The position numbers and the translations under genes are program-made. This document shows, piece by piece, positions 33,873 to 43,866 of a DNA stretch of 64,000 bases. Under the pieces are notes generated by a model that worked only from the letters and a program-made list of their open reading frames with translations, was not told where the DNA came from and did not search any database. This DNA is from Nocardioides abyssi (lineage in GTDB: Bacteria; Actinomycetota; Actinomycetes; Propionibacteriales; Nocardioidaceae), in the NCBI RefSeq assembly GCF_030412915.1, contig NZ_JAUHJR010000002.1, positions 682,001-746,000 on the forward strand, written 5' to 3'. The first letter of the stretch is position 1, and every line of letters starts with the position of its first letter.

Positions 33873-36281
33873 CTAGTCCATCCCGAGCCCGGCGGCGGGC
33901 GCGGTGCGGACGGCCCGGCGGGTGGGCAGCACGCTCGAGGCGAGCCCGGCCAGCCCGGCGACGACCACGACGAGCGCGAGCTGCCACCACGGCAGCACCA
34001 TCGCGGCGTCGTCGGTGAGCACGTCGACCATGGTTCGCAGCGCGACCCAGGCGTACGCCGCCCCGACGACCACCCCCACGACGGTGGCGACCAGCGAGAG
34101 CAGCAGCCCCTCGACGGCCAGCGTGGCCCGCAGCTGCCGGCGGGTCAGGCCGAGCGCCCGGAGCAGGGCGTTCTCCCGGCCGCGCTCGAGCACCGAGAGC
34201 CCCAGGGTGTTGCCGATGCCGATGAGCGCGATGACGACGGCGATCCCGAGCAGGCCCACGACCGTCGCGGTGAGGACGTCGAGCTGGGTGTCGACCCAGC
34301 CGCGCTCGCCGAGGCTGCTGACCAGCTCGGCGCCGGCCGGCACCGCGAGGGCGTCGAGGTCGCCGGCGAGGTCCTCGGCGTCGGCGCCGTCGTCGGCCCG
34401 GGCCCAGACCGCGCGGGGCGTGCTGGCGTCGGTGAGCGCGGCCAGGGTCGCGGGGGCGACGACGGCCGCGGGGCCCCAGCCCTCGCCGGTGTTGAGGCTG
34501 AGCGTGCGGGTCCGGCCCTCGACCTCGAGGGTCACCCGGCCGTTCGCGGGCCACTCGGTGAGCAGGCCGTCGGGCAGCCACACCTCGCCCGGCCCCGGGG
34601 ACGCGACGCCCGCGTCGCCGCGCAGCACGCCGGTCGTGCCGCGCGGGGCGGCCAGGAGGGTGACCGGGCCCTGGCCGACGATGCGGGCGGTGGTGCCCGG
34701 CAGGGCGACGGCGTCGACCACGCCCGAGGTGGCCCGCACGTCGCCGAGCAGGTCGTCGGGCAGCGGGGTGTCGGAGGTCATCGTCAGGTCGACGGGGTAC
34801 TGCTGGTCCATCTCCTCCTCGACCGTGTGCCGTGAGCTGGCCAGCCCGATGAGCACGGCGGTGGTCAGCGTGACGCCGACGAGCAGCGAGGCGGTGGTGG
34901 CGGCGGTGCGCCGCGGGTTGCGCACGGCGTTGCCGGTCGCGATCCGACCCGGGGTGCCGGCCAGGCGGGACGCCAGCGCGCCGGCCAGCCGGACCGCCGC
35001 CGGCACCAGCACCGGGCCGAGGAGCAGCAGGCCCGAGAACGACACGATCCCGCCGGCCAGCATCGGGACCACCTCGTGGGAGGCCATGGCGAGCGCCAGC
35101 AGCGCACAGCCACCGGCGAGCGCCACGACGCCGAGCGCGACGCGGACCCGGCCGGCGGTCGTGCGGACGTCGACGTCGTGCGGGCGCAGCGCCGACAGCG
35201 GGTCGGCCGCCGTGGCGCGCCGGGTCGGGAGCCAGGCCGCCACGAGGGTGACGACCAGCCCGGTGGCCAGCGCGGCGACGTACCACCTGGCCGAGGGCAT
35301 GGCCGAGCCGAGCACGTCGTCGTCGACGGACCGGCGCACGACGGCGATGACCAGCGCGCCGAGGGCGGTGCCGGCCACGACGCCGGTCACGGAGGCGACG
35401 ACGGCGAGCGCGAGCGCCTCCAGGCGCACCGAGCGCAGCACCTGCTCCCGGGTGGCGCCGACGCAGCGCAGCAGCGCGAAGTCCCGCGCCCGCTGGGCGA
35501 AGAGGATCGTGAAGGTGTTGGCGATGACCAGCACCGAGACGAAGAGCGCGATCGCCGCGAAGACCAGCAGCATCGCGGCCAGCACGTCCACGCCACGGGT
35601 GACGTCGGCCTGCACGGCCTGGACGTGGTCCGCCGCGGCGACGACGTCACCGTCGGTGCGGTCCTGGACGCTGTCCGCGCCCGGCCCGGCGTAGACGACG
35701 CTCGTGACCCACAGGCCGTCGACGAAGGTCTCGAGGTCGGCGAAGGTCAGCAGGAAGTCCGTGCCCGGCGCCGCCGAGGGGGTGTCGACGAGGCCGACCA
35801 CCTCCGCCTCGACCGTGCGGTCGCCCGCGCCCAGGCGGACGGTGTCGCCGAGCCCGACGCGGTCGGTCTTCGCGGCGTTGACGTCGACCGCGACCTCGCT
35901 CGGCGCGGCCGGGAGCCGGCCCTCGCGGACCTCCTGCCACTGCAGCCGCTCGTCGTCGGCGACCGCGCCGACGGTGACGTTGTCGGGCAGCAACCGCCCG
36001 CCGACCCGGGCCCGCTCGGCGGTGGACCCGATGACGGCCGCCCGGTCGCCGCGGCCCGCGGCGTCGCGGACCAGGTCGCGGGCGTCGGGCCCGTCGAGGC
36101 CGGTGACCACGACGTCGGCGCCGGCGTAGGGCACGCCGACCGAGGCGGTCATCCCGGAGCGGGCCGAGGCCGAGAGCATCCCGGTCACCACGACGAAGGC
36201 GACGCCGATGACGACGGCGACCGCGGCGGCGACGTACCGCCGGGTGTGCGTCCGAAGCGACGCCAGCAGCACCGTCCTCAT
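33873..36281 (-). CDS. ABC transporter permease, FtsX/MacB-like
   Basis: 802 aa with two FtsX repeats. An N-terminal helix ([19 protein letters not shown]-like, residues 15-36) precedes a periplasmic MacB-core domain, then three helices (about 245-370); the second half repeats this with helices around 460-500 and 690-800. FtsX signatures are [16 protein letters not shown] and [16 protein letters not shown]. Such mechanotransmission-type transporters move lipids, peptides or antibiotics out, or signal without transport. The start overlaps the ATPase stop by 4 nt (ATGA). It ends the four-gene block with the two-component system upstream. Confidence 0.88.
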   Translation of the reverse strand: MRTVLLASLRTHTRRYVAAAVAVVIGVAFVVVTGMLSASARSGMTASVGVPYAGADVVVTGLDGPDARDLVRDAAGRGDRAAVIGSTAERARVGGRLLPDNVTVGAVADDERLQWQEVREGRLPAAPSEVAVDVNAAKTDRVGLGDTVRLGAGDRTVEAEVVGLVDTPSAAPGTDFLLTFADLETFVDGLWVTSVVYAGPGADSVQDRTDGDVVAAADHVQAVQADVTRGVDVLAAMLLVFAAIALFVSVLVIANTFTILFAQRARDFALLRCVGATREQVLRSVRLEALALAVVASVTGVVAGTALGALVIAVVRRSVDDDVLGSAMPSARWYVAALATGLVVTLVAAWLPTRRATAADPLSALRPHDVDVRTTAGRVRVALGVVALAGGCALLALAMASHEVVPMLAGGIVSFSGLLLLGPVLVPAAVRLAGALASRLAGTPGRIATGNAVRNPRRTAATTASLLVGVTLTTAVLIGLASSRHTVEEEMDQQYPVDLTMTSDTPLPDDLLGDVRATSGVVDAVALPGTTARIVGQGPVTLLAAPRGTTGVLRGDAGVASPGPGEVWLPDGLLTEWPANGRVTLEVEGRTRTLSLNTGEGWGPAAVVAPATLAALTDASTPRAVWARADDGADAEDLAGDLDALAVPAGAELVSSLGERGWVDTQLDVLTATVVGLLGIAVVIALIGIGNTLGLSVLERGRENALLRALGLTRRQLRATLAVEGLLLSLVATVVGVVVGAAYAWVALRTMVDVLTDDAAMVLPWWQLALVVVVAGLAGLASSVLPTRRAVRTAPAAGLGMD

Positions 36282-37066
36282 CGGACCTGCTCCCCGCGCA
36301 GCGCCGCGACGAGCTCGTCGGCGGTGGGGTCGACCAGGTGGCGGCGGACGGCGCCGTCGGCGAGCACGACCACGTCGTCGGCGTACGCCGCCGCGTCGAG
36401 CTCGTGGGTGACCATGACGACCGTCTGGCCCAGCTCGCGCACCGAGCGGCGCAGGAAGCCCAGCACCTCCGCGGAGGCGGCGCTGTCGAGGTTGCCGGTG
36501 GGCTCGTCGGCGAAGACGATCGCGGGCTCGGTGACCAGCGCGCGGGCGATCGCGACCCGCTGCTGCTGGCCGCCCGAGAGCTCGGCGGGCCGGTGGCCCA
36601 GCCGGTCGCGCAGGCCGAGCACGTCGACGACGAGGTCGTGGCGCTCCTTGACGGAGCCGGTGAGCCGGCGGCCGGCGAGCTCGAGGGGGAGCACGATGTT
36701 CTGCCCGGCGGAGAGCATCGGCAGCAGGTTGAAGGCCTGGAAGACGAAGCCGACGTGCTCGCGGCGGAAGAGGGTCAGCGCGGTGTCGTCCATGCCGGCC
36801 AGCGCGCGGCCGGCGACCTCGACGATGCCGGAGGTGGGGGTGTCGAGGCCGGCGAGGCAGTGCATGAGGGTCGACTTGCCCGAGCCCGAGGGCCCCATGA
36901 CGGCGGTGAACCGGCCGGCGGGGAGGTCGAGGTCGACGCCGCGCAGCGCGTGGACGGCGGCGTCGCCGCGGCCGTGGACGCGGGTGAGGCCGCGGGCGGT
37001 GGCGGCCGTGCCGGGGTGGCCGGCCGCGGCGGCCGGGACGGGGTGGGAGGGGGTCGTCGTGGTCAT
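36278..37066 (-). CDS. ABC transporter ATP-binding protein, MacB/LolD-like
   Basis: 262 aa. Walker [10 protein letters not shown] (about residue 58), Q-loop [12 protein letters not shown], signature [15 protein letters not shown], Walker [13 protein letters not shown] and switch His VMVTHE are all intact. The GNLDS form after Walker B is characteristic of MacB/LolD/FtsE-class ATPases that pair with FtsX-type permeases, as the next gene is. The ATG at 37066 has no obvious ribosome site. It lies 65 nt after the response regulator gene, so it may be in the same transcript or have its own promoter. Confidence 0.92.
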   Translation of the reverse strand: MTTTTPSHPVPAAAAGHPGTAATARGLTRVHGRGDAAVHALRGVDLDLPAGRFTAVMGPSGSGKSTLMHCLAGLDTPTSGIVEVAGRALAGMDDTALTLFRREHVGFVFQAFNLLPMLSAGQNIVLPLELAGRRLTGSVKERHDLVVDVLGLRDRLGHRPAELSGGQQQRVAIARALVTEPAIVFADEPTGNLDSAASAEVLGFLRRSVRELGQTVVMVTHELDAAAYADDVVVLADGAVRRHLVDPTADELVAALRGEQVR

Positions 37067-37131
37067 GCCACGACGATCCCGCCCGGGAGGGGGTCGGGTC
37101 GTCCACCCGGGGGCGGGACCCGGCGTACGAC

Positions 37132-37827
37132 TCAGGTCGTACGCGCCAGCCCGGTCTCGTACGCCAGGACGACCAGCTGCACCCGGTCGCGCGACCCGGT
37201 CTTGGCGAGCAGCCGGCCCACGTGGGTCTTCACCGTCGTCTCGGCGACGACCAGCTCGGCGGCGATCTCGGTGTTGCTCAGCCCCCGGCCGACCAGCGCC
37301 AGCACCTCCCGCTCGCGGTCGGTGAGCACGGCGAGCCGGTCGTCGACGGGTGCGCCGGCGGGCGCCCCCGCGGGCGCCGCGGGGTCGGGCAGGACGGCGG
37401 CGAACTGCTCCAGCAGCCGCCGGGTCGTGCTCGGCGCGACCACCGAGTCGCCGGCGTGGACGGTGCGGATCGCGCCGAGCAGGTCCTCGGGCGCGGCGTC
37501 CTTGAGCAGGAACGCCGCGGCGCCGGCGCGGATCGCGGCGAAGGCGTACTCGTCGAGGTCGAAGGTCGTCAGCACCAGCACGCGGGGCGCGTCGGGCCGC
37601 GCGACGAGCAGGCGGGTGGCCTCCACGCCGTCCATCCGCGGCATCCGGACGTCCATCAGCACCACGTCGGCGCGGGTGACCGACAACCGTTCGAGGGCCT
37701 CCGCACCGTCTCCGGCCTCGCCGACGACCTCGAGGTCGGGCTGGCTGTCGACGAGCATCCGGAAGCCGCTGCGGACCATCTGCTGGTCGTCGACGAGGAA
37801 GACCCGGATCGGCTCGGCCACGGTCAC
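37132..37827 (-). CDS. NarL/LuxR-family response regulator
   Basis: 231 aa. The receiver domain has the acidic pair DD ([12 protein letters not shown]), phosphorylated Asp in [13 protein letters not shown], Thr in VLTTFD and Lys in FLLKDA. A linker of Pro/Ala ([12 protein letters not shown]) leads to a LuxR-type helix-turn-helix ([27 protein letters not shown]). It overlaps the kinase gene by 4 nt. In this arrangement the regulator usually controls the adjacent ABC exporter; the signal is unknown. Confidence 0.93.
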   Translation of the reverse strand: MTVAEPIRVFLVDDQQMVRSGFRMLVDSQPDLEVVGEAGDGAEALERLSVTRADVVLMDVRMPRMDGVEATRLLVARPDAPRVLVLTTFDLDEYAFAAIRAGAAAFLLKDAAPEDLLGAIRTVHAGDSVVAPSTTRRLLEQFAAVLPDPAAPAGAPAGAPVDDRLAVLTDREREVLALVGRGLSNTEIAAELVVAETTVKTHVGRLLAKTGSRDRVQLVVLAYETGLARTT

Positions 37828-39020
37828 GCCGGGATCCTCGCAGAGACCGCGAACCCGCCCCCGGGTCGCGGTCCGGCCTCGACCGTGCCGCCGTGGACCG
37901 AGACCCGCTCGCGCATGCCGAGCAGCCCCAGGCCGTGGCCGTCGTCGGCGGCCGCCGCGCCCCGGCCGTCGTCCTCGACCCGCAGCTCGACCACGCGCGT
38001 CCTGCCCTGGCGGGCCACGGCGACTGCGACGCGGACGACGACGTCGGGCCCGGCGTGCTTGCGGACGTTGGTGAGCGCCTCCTGCACCACGCGGTACGCC
38101 GTGAGCGCGACGCCGTCGGGCACGTCACCGACCTCCGCGGGGTCGGGCAGGTCCGCGTCGACGGTGACCCCGGCGGTGCGGGCCTCGGCGACCAGCGCGT
38201 CGAGGTCGGCCAGGCCAGGCTGCGGCCGCAGGGCCGGCGCGCTGCCGTCGCCGTCCTCGGCGCGGAGCAGCCCCAGCATCCGCCGCATCTCGGTGAGCGC
38301 CTCGCGCCCGGTCGACGCGACGGTCTCCAGCGTGCGGGCCGCGACGTCGGGGTCCGTGCGGGCGGCGTACCGCGCCCCGTCGGCCTGGACCACGATCACC
38401 GACAGCCCGTGGGCGACCACGTCGTGCATCTCGCGGGCGATCCGTGCGCGCTCGTCGGCGGCCGCGAGCGCCACCTGCTGGGCGGCCTCCCGCTCGACCC
38501 GCTCGCTGCGCTCGACCAGCGCGTCGACGTACGCCTCCCGGGTGCGGCCGAGCGTGCCCAGCGCCCATCCGGTCGCGGCGACCGCACCGAGGAGGAGGGC
38601 GTTGCTGAGCAGCGTCAGGAACGGGTCGGGCGAGCCCAGGCTCCAGTCCCAGGAGGCCGTGAGCGCGGCGACCGCGCTGACGGCGAGCGCGGCCCACCCG
38701 TGCGGCGCGGGGGCGCGGCGGGCGACCGAGTAGACCGCGACCGGCCAGGCCGCCTGGCCCAGTGTGGGCTCGTCGATGAGCACCACCTGCATGGCATGCG
38801 CGGCCGTGACCGCCCAGAACACCGCCACCGCGTGGCGGCGGCGCCAGAGCAGCGGCCCCACCTCGATCAGCGAGATGCCGACCGCGACGAGGCCGAGGGA
38901 GAAGCCGAGGGGGAGCAGCGGCAGCAGCAGCGCGGCCACCAGGAGCGCGTCGAACCAGCGGCGACCCCGCGGGCCCAGCCGCGGCGGACGCCGCACGAGC
39001 GTGGGGTTCGGCGCGGTCAC
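37824..39020 (-). CDS. sensor histidine kinase (HisKA_3/HPK7 type)
   Basis: 398 aa. Five or six hydrophobic helices (residues about 20-165) form the sensor with no large extracellular loop. The dimerisation box is ERARIAREMHDVVAHGLSVI with the phosphorylated His; the ATPase has the N-box VVQEALTNVRKHAG and DDGRG, then GHGLGLLGMRERV. The kinase class pairs with NarL-type regulators, as encoded next. The GTG at 39020 is favoured because TAGGGT lies 7 nt upstream; a longer reading to 39065 lacks a site. Confidence 0.92.
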   Translation of the reverse strand: MTAPNPTLVRRPPRLGPRGRRWFDALLVAALLLPLLPLGFSLGLVAVGISLIEVGPLLWRRRHAVAVFWAVTAAHAMQVVLIDEPTLGQAAWPVAVYSVARRAPAPHGWAALAVSAVAALTASWDWSLGSPDPFLTLLSNALLLGAVAATGWALGTLGRTREAYVDALVERSERVEREAAQQVALAAADERARIAREMHDVVAHGLSVIVVQADGARYAARTDPDVAARTLETVASTGREALTEMRRMLGLLRAEDGDGSAPALRPQPGLADLDALVAEARTAGVTVDADLPDPAEVGDVPDGVALTAYRVVQEALTNVRKHAGPDVVVRVAVAVARQGRTRVVELRVEDDGRGAAAADDGHGLGLLGMRERVSVHGGTVEAGPRPGGGFAVSARIPA

Positions 39021-39027
39021 CCGCCGA

Positions 39028-39033
39028 ACCCTA
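39028..39033 (-). promoter_or_regulatory. -10 element of the kinase-regulator operon
   Basis: TAGGGT on the minus strand with 7 nt to the GTG at 39020. On the other strand, TAGGGT at 39089-39094 is 6 nt before the DUF4177 start, so this divergent gap holds two leaderless promoters. Confidence 0.5.
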
Positions 39034-39088
39034 GGCGGGCCGCGTGCCCGCGCGCGTCCGACCACGGGAGGACATCGGCGGCCGCGAG

Positions 39089-39094
39089 TAGGGT
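39089..39094 (+). promoter_or_regulatory. -10 element of the DUF4177-ridA operon
   Basis: TAGGGT, then GCGGCC, then ATG at 39101: a leaderless arrangement at the head of the DUF4177-ridA-NUDIX-MBL operon. Confidence 0.5.
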
Positions 39095-39100
39095 GCGGCC

Positions 39101-39259
39101 ATGACCAAGTGGGAGTACCTGACCGCCCCGATCCTCACGCACGCCGCCAAGCAGATCCTCGACAACTTCGGGGCCGACGGCTGGGAGCTGGTGCAGGTCG
39201 CGCCGGGGATGAACCCGGAGAACCTCGTCGGCTACTTCAAGCGCCCGATCGAGGGCTGA
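39101..39259 (+). CDS. DUF4177-type small protein
   Basis: 52 aa (MTKWEYLTAPILTHAAKQI to YFKRP). The pattern WEY...LNxxGxxGWELV is that of DUF4177 proteins; here it reads WEYLT, then ILDNFGADGWELVQVAP. It is an alpha/beta mini-protein with no cysteine or membrane segment. It precedes ridA by 3 nt and so heads a four-gene operon. In other actinobacteria a similar short gene lies before the RidA homologue. Function unknown. Confidence 0.8.
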   Translation: MTKWEYLTAPILTHAAKQILDNFGADGWELVQVAPGMNPENLVGYFKRPIEG

Positions 39260-39262
39260 GCC

Positions 39263-39772
39263 GTGGCTGCTGCGTCTGGTGCGACGTCCGGTGGGACCTC
39301 CGGCGCGACCCCCGAGGAGCGGCTCGCCGAGCTCGGCCTGGCGGTGCCCGAGGTGGCCACGCCGGTCGCGGCCTACGTGCCCGCCGTCCGCAACGGGGAC
39401 CTGGTCTTCACCTCCGGCCAGCTGCCGATGAAGGACGGCGAGCTCGTCGTCACCGGCAAGGTCGGTGGCGAGGTCAGCGCCGAGGAGGCCTACGCCTGCG
39501 CCCAGCAGTGCGCGCTCAACGCGATCGCGGCGATCAAGGCCCAGGTCGGCGACCTGGCCGCCGTCGAGCGGGTCGTCAAGGTCACCGCGTTCATCGCCTC
39601 GACCCCCGACTTCACCGGCCAGCCGGGCGTCGCCAACGGCGCCTCGGAGCTCTTCGGCACCGTCTTCGGCGACGCCGGCGTCCACGCGCGCTCCGCCGTG
39701 GGCGTCCCGGTGCTGCCGCTCGACGCGCCGGTCGAGGTCGAGGTCGTCGTGGCGGTCCGGGCGGGCGCGTGA
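39263..39772 (+). CDS. RidA family enamine/imine deaminase-like protein
   Basis: 169 aa. After a low-complexity Gly/Ser/Ala start comes a YjgF/YER057c/UK114 fold: VRNGDLVFTSGQLPMKDGELV, then ACAQQCALNAIAAIKAQVGDL and ARSAVGVPVLPLDAPVEVEVV. RidA proteins hydrolyse reactive 2-aminoacrylate intermediates; the catalytic Arg of the archetype lies in the segment here reading ARSAVG. The closest mycobacterial gene is Rv3678c. GTG at 39263; its stop overlaps the NUDIX start by 4 nt. The N-terminal extension is longer than usual. Confidence 0.88.
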   Translation: MAAASGATSGGTSGATPEERLAELGLAVPEVATPVAAYVPAVRNGDLVFTSGQLPMKDGELVVTGKVGGEVSAEEAYACAQQCALNAIAAIKAQVGDLAAVERVVKVTAFIASTPDFTGQPGVANGASELFGTVFGDAGVHARSAVGVPVLPLDAPVEVEVVVAVRAGA

Positions 39773-40647
39773 GGATCCCGCTGCCGCCCGTGCCGCTGCC
39801 CGAGCACCTGCTCGACGTCGCCCGGGAGTACGACGACGGCACCCGCACCGCCGCCCAGCCCCGCGACGCCGCGACCGTCGTGGTCATGCGCGACGGGGCC
39901 GACCCGGCCACCGGGCCGGAGGTCTACCTGCTGCGCCGCCAGGTCTCGATGGACTTCGCCGGCGGCATGGCCGTCTTCCCCGGCGGCGGGGTCGACCAGC
40001 GCGACTTCGACGCCTCGGTCGCCTGGGCCGGGCCCGACGCGGCCGACTGGGCCCGCCGGCTCGGCACCGACACCGAGCTCGCCCGGGCCCTGGTGTGCGC
40101 CGCGGTCCGGGAGACCTTCGAGGAGTCCGGCGTGCTGCTGGCCGGCGAGTCCGCGGACACCGTCGTCGCCGACACCACCGGCGACGACTGGGAGGCCGAC
40201 CGCGAGGCGCTCGTCTCCCGCGACCTCGCCATGACCGACTTCCTCAACCGCCGCGGGCTCGTGCTGCGCACCGACCTGCTCGGCACCTGGGACGGCTGGC
40301 TGACGCCGGTCTTCGAGCCCAAGCGCTACCGGACCTGGTTCTTCGTCGCCGTCCTGCCCGAGGGGCAGCGCACGCGCGACGTGTCCACCGAGTCCTCCTC
40401 GGTCACGTGGCTGCCGGCGGGGGTCGCGGCCGAGCAGGCCGACAGCGGCTCGCTGGCGATGCTGCCGCCGACGTACCTCACGTGCCTGGAGGTGGGCACC
40501 CACGCCTCCTCCGCGGAGGTGCTCGCCGAGGCCGAGGGGCGGACCGTGGAGATGTTCTGCCCGTCGGTGGAGCCGCTCGGCGAGGGCTGGACGCTCTCGA
40601 TGCCCGACCGGCTGCGGCCCCTGGTGGCGGAGCGCCGCCGGTCGTGA
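39769..40647 (+). CDS. NUDIX hydrolase
   Basis: 292 aa. VFPGGGVDQRD opens the nudix box, an insertion follows, and ALVCAAVRETFEESGVLL completes it with the Glu residues of REXXEEXG that hold the metal. This split box (G and RETFEE separated by about 40 residues) is that of the larger NUDT19-like hydrolases acting on CoA or acyl-CoA. It overlaps ridA and the MBL gene by 4 nt each (GTGA). Substrate not determinable. Confidence 0.85.
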   Translation: MRIPLPPVPLPEHLLDVAREYDDGTRTAAQPRDAATVVVMRDGADPATGPEVYLLRRQVSMDFAGGMAVFPGGGVDQRDFDASVAWAGPDAADWARRLGTDTELARALVCAAVRETFEESGVLLAGESADTVVADTTGDDWEADREALVSRDLAMTDFLNRRGLVLRTDLLGTWDGWLTPVFEPKRYRTWFFVAVLPEGQRTRDVSTESSSVTWLPAGVAAEQADSGSLAMLPPTYLTCLEVGTHASSAEVLAEAEGRTVEMFCPSVEPLGEGWTLSMPDRLRPLVAERRRS

Positions 40648-41468
40648 GCGCGGGGGGTGCCGGCGCCTGGGGCGGCGGGTCGTTCGGCGAGCGCGGCTCG
40701 TGCGTGCTCGCGCCGAACCCGGACATGATGACCCTCGACGGCACCAACACCTGGGTGCTGCGCGAGCCGGGCGCCCGCCGCTCGGTCGTGGTCGACCCCG
40801 GCCCCTCGATCCTCGAGCACCTCGACGCGGTCGCCGAGGCCGCCGGCGAGGTCGGCGCCGTGCTGCTGACCCACCACCACCTCGACCACTCCGAGGCGGC
40901 GCGCGAGTTCGCCGAGCGGGTGGGCTGCGGGGTACGCGCGCTGGACCCGGCCTACCGCCTCGGTTCGGAGGGGCTCGGCGACGGCGACGTCGTCGAGGTC
41001 GACGGCCTCGAGGTCCACGTCGTCGCGACGCCCGGGCACACCGCCGACTCACTGTCGTTCCTGCTGCCCGCCGAGGGTGCGCTGCTCACCGGCGACACCG
41101 TGCTGGGCCGCGGCACCACCGTCGTCGCCCACCCCGACGGCCGGCTCGGCGCCTACCTCGACAGCCTCGACCGGCTGCACGCGCTCGCCGAGCGCGCCGA
41201 GGCACGCACGATCTGGCCCGGCCACGGCCCGGTCATCGACGACGCCCTCGACGTGCTGGACTTCTACATCGCCCACCGCCGCGACCGCCTCGCCCAGGTC
41301 GAGCAGGCCGCGGGGGCGCTGCTCTCCGCCGCGGAGCCGGTGGCGTCGAGCGACCTGCCCCGGCGCGTCGTCGAGGTCGTGTACGCCGACGTCGACCCCG
41401 TCCTGTGGGGCGCCGCCGAGCTGTCGGTGCGCGCGCAGCTGACCCACCTCGGCCACCTCGGTCACTGA
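40644..41468 (+). CDS. MBL-fold metallohydrolase (LACTB2-like)
   Basis: 274 aa. Metal ligands follow the metallo-beta-lactamase order: THHHLDHSE (HxHxDH type), TPGHTADS, LLTGDTVLG and WPGHGPVI. DGTNTWVL near the start and the C-terminal helical segment HRRDRLAQVEQAAGAL resemble LACTB2-type hydrolases, some of which are RNases; enzymatic role unproven. It corresponds to M. tuberculosis Rv3677c, which is adjacent to crp there; here two extra genes separate them. GTG at 40644 overlaps the NUDIX stop. Confidence 0.9.
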   Translation: MSAGGAGAWGGGSFGERGSCVLAPNPDMMTLDGTNTWVLREPGARRSVVVDPGPSILEHLDAVAEAAGEVGAVLLTHHHLDHSEAAREFAERVGCGVRALDPAYRLGSEGLGDGDVVEVDGLEVHVVATPGHTADSLSFLLPAEGALLTGDTVLGRGTTVVAHPDGRLGAYLDSLDRLHALAERAEARTIWPGHGPVIDDALDVLDFYIAHRRDRLAQVEQAAGALLSAAEPVASSDLPRRVVEVVYADVDPVLWGAAELSVRAQLTHLGHLGH

Positions 41469-41567
41469 CCGGTCTCGACTTCCGCGAACCGCCCGCGGGC
41501 GGCTCCGCCCTCTGGCACCCTGGCGCTCGCCGGGCCGGGACCGAACGTGAGCTGGAGGACGCCGACG

Positions 41568-42686
41568 ATGCGGGTGCGCACCGCCGTGGGGGCGAGGACG
41601 TCGAGGGTCCCGACGGTCGCGACGACCGTGCTCGGGGGGCTCCTCGGGCTGCTGGCGCTGCTCCTGCCGCTGCTGGCCGTGCCGGCCCCGAGCGCTGCCA
41701 ACGACGCCGGGGCGGGCGGGGCGGGCGGTCCGCGGGCGGCGTACCGCCTCGAGGTGGTGACCGCCAACCTCGACGGCGCCGAGCGCTCGCGCGGCGGGGA
41801 CAAGCTCGGCACCGTGCAGCGCGTGGTCCGCGGCAGCGCGCCGGACGTCGTGCTGCTCCAGGAGGTCTGCTGGAAGCACTTCCGCCGCTTCATCGAGGCC
41901 AACCGCTCGTGGATCGGGGCGGGGGAGTCGTGGCGTGACCACTTCGCCTTCCAGAAGCTGCGCTACCACTCCGGCTGCGCGAGCGGGAAGGGCGTGCAGC
42001 GGCACGGGCTCGTCATCGCCTCGCGGCACCGGCTGTCGGAGGTCGTCAGCCACCGGCTGCCGAACCCGCACAGCCGCACCCCGCACCGCTTCCGCGTGAT
42101 GTGCGCCGACGTCGCGGTGCGCGGCCCGCTGCTCGCCTACGCCCCCGATGCCGTCCGCGCCTGCACCACCCAGCTGCGCGCCGGCCGCGGGCGTGCGTCT
42201 GGCGCCGGGCCCGCGCGCCAGGCCCAGGCGGTCGCCGTGCGCCGCGTGCTCGCCCCGATCATCGAGCGCGACCGCGCCGCGGTGGTGCTCGGCGGCGACT
42301 TCAACGCCGTGCCGCAGAAGGGCACGATGAGCCAGCTCTACCGGCTCTCCCGCCACGGCTTCCTGACCAACCAGCGGGGGCTGTTCTTCGAGGCCGACCA
42401 GACCGGGGCGTACGCCTCCACCCCCACCGGCCGCGCCGCCGGGCTCGAGCAGATCGTGTGCCGGCTGACCCCGCGCGTGTGCCGCTGGGGCGACCCCACC
42501 CACCGCTCCCGTGGCCAGGCCCGCAAGCTCGACTACGTCTTCTTCGGCGTCAACCGGGCCGAGCCCGCCGCCACCTCCGGCCTCTTCGGCACCCGGCACC
42601 ACCTCGGCGGCGACGTCGTCCGGTCGCCCTCGGCCACCCACGAGGTCTACCTCGGCTGGGCCGACCTCCAGCTCGACCTGTCCTGA
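41568..42686 (+). CDS. secreted endonuclease/exonuclease/phosphatase family protein
   Basis: 372 aa. A signal peptide or membrane anchor (residues 18-45: TTVLGGLLGLLALLLPLLA, then PAPSAANDA) precedes an EEP domain: VVTANLDGA, VLLQEV (metal Glu), RHGLVIASR, VVLGGDFNAVP (Asp/Asn pair) and RKLDYVFFGV. The final His motif reads SPSATHEVYLGWA where DHxPv is usual, with His conserved near the end. It may degrade DNA, RNA or phosphodiesters outside the cell. ATG at 41568 has GGAGG 9 nt upstream. It is an insertion relative to the conserved MBL-crp order. Confidence 0.85.
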   Translation: MRVRTAVGARTSRVPTVATTVLGGLLGLLALLLPLLAVPAPSAANDAGAGGAGGPRAAYRLEVVTANLDGAERSRGGDKLGTVQRVVRGSAPDVVLLQEVCWKHFRRFIEANRSWIGAGESWRDHFAFQKLRYHSGCASGKGVQRHGLVIASRHRLSEVVSHRLPNPHSRTPHRFRVMCADVAVRGPLLAYAPDAVRACTTQLRAGRGRASGAGPARQAQAVAVRRVLAPIIERDRAAVVLGGDFNAVPQKGTMSQLYRLSRHGFLTNQRGLFFEADQTGAYASTPTGRAAGLEQIVCRLTPRVCRWGDPTHRSRGQARKLDYVFFGVNRAEPAATSGLFGTRHHLGGDVVRSPSATHEVYLGWADLQLDLS

Positions 42687-42700
42687 CCTCCCCCCACCCC

Positions 42701-42832
42701 GCCGAGTCGCCACCTCTGGCGGGCCGAGTCGCCACCTTGGGCGGGCCGAGTCGTCACCTTGGGCGGGCCGAGTAGTCACCTTGGGCTGGCCGAGTCGTCA
42801 CCTTGGGCTGGCCGGGTCGCCACACCTGAGGG
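42701..42832 (+). repeat. tandem array of a 22-bp repeat (5 units plus a degenerate sixth)
   Basis: Units of consensus GCCGAGTCGTCACCTTGGGC followed by GG or TG start at 42701, 42723, 42745, 42767 and 42789; a diverged sixth ends at 42832. There are no spacers, so it is not CRISPR. Oppositely oriented copies of the same unit stand on the other side of the frameshifted gene (43867-43910). The 250-bp gap before that gene holds this array and a plain stretch with GTCCACAGG copies. Confidence 0.9.
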
Positions 42833-42936
42833 TGGCCCGCGCCGCCTGACGTCCACAGGCGCGCGACGAACGGCGTCGTCCACAGGTGCGCGCCACGCAC
42901 GGAGCATCCCGCCTCGGCGGGCGGCACGGTCCTTGC

Positions 42937-43852
42937 ATGACGATCGCCTGGCCCGAGGGGCCGTTCACCCGGGCCGAGCTGACCCGTCTCGGCATCACCC
43001 CCCAACGACCTGCGGCGCGGGCGTGCTGCCGGGAACGTGCGGTCCCCGGCGCGCGGGGTCTTCGTGCCGGCGCACCTGCCCGACACGATCGACCTGCGTG
43101 GCCGGGCGGTCGCGAAGGTGCTCAGCGAGCACCACGTCGTCACCGATCGGACCGCCGCCTGGCTCCACGGTGTCGACGCCCACCTGGAGGTCGAGCACGA
43201 GGACGGGCCGCTGATCGAGTCGTGCGCGTTGCGCGGTCACCGGGCCACGAGGCTCACGGCAGCGGACGGCCGCACCCGGGACCTGGCCCCGGGCGACGTG
43301 ACGGTGCTGCACGGCGTACGCGTCACCACGCCGTTGCGCACCGCGCTCGACCTCGGCTGCTGCCTGCGGCGGCGCGAGGCGTACGGCGCCATGGTGATGC
43401 TGGCGCGGCAGCACGGCCTGACCGCGACCGACCTCGTGCGGGAGACCGCCCGCTACCGGGGGCGTCGTGGCGTGGTGCAGCTGCGGGGCCTTGCGCCGTT
43501 GGTCGACCCACGGCTCGAGTCACCCCGCGAGGCGTGGGTGCTGCTCGAGATCGCCGACGCCGGGCTCCCGCTCCCCGAGCCGCAGGTGTGGGTCGAGGTG
43601 GACGGCGTGCCGACGTACCGGCTCGACCTCGCCTACCGGCGGCGTCGGGTCTGCGTGGAGTACGACGGGCACGACGCCCACTCGACCGCCGAGCAGTGCC
43701 TGTACGACGAGCGTCGCCGGGCCTGGCTGCGTCGGCAGGGGTGGATCGTCATCGTGGTCCGCAACGGTGACTTCTCCGGCCCTGCGCTCGACCGGTGGCT
43801 CGACGAGCTCCGGCACGAGCTGCGGTCCGGGTACTCGAACCGGCGGTGGTGA
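42937..43852 (+). pseudogene. AbiEi/DUF559-type protein gene with a single-base frameshift
   Basis: Frame 1 from the ATG at 42937 encodes the winged-helix start FTRAELTRLGITP, then fails. Removing one C from the six-C run at 42998-43003 joins it exactly to frame 2 (NDLRRGRAAG, then RGVFVPAHLPDTIDLR) and gives one 304-residue protein ending at 43852. The middle matches the AbiEi-like antitoxin domain seen in many actinobacterial proteins, and the end has a DUF559/Vsr-like nuclease core (RVCVEYDGHDAH, RRRAWLRRQGWIVIVV). A truncated protein from GTG at 43037 would keep the nuclease-like part. It may be a true frameshift, phase-variable tract or sequencing error. Confidence 0.8.
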
Positions 43853-43866
43853 CGTGACCACTCGAC

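Noticed and set aside
42701-42832. CRISPR array
   Set aside because: The 22-bp units are directly adjacent with no spacers, and no cas gene is near.
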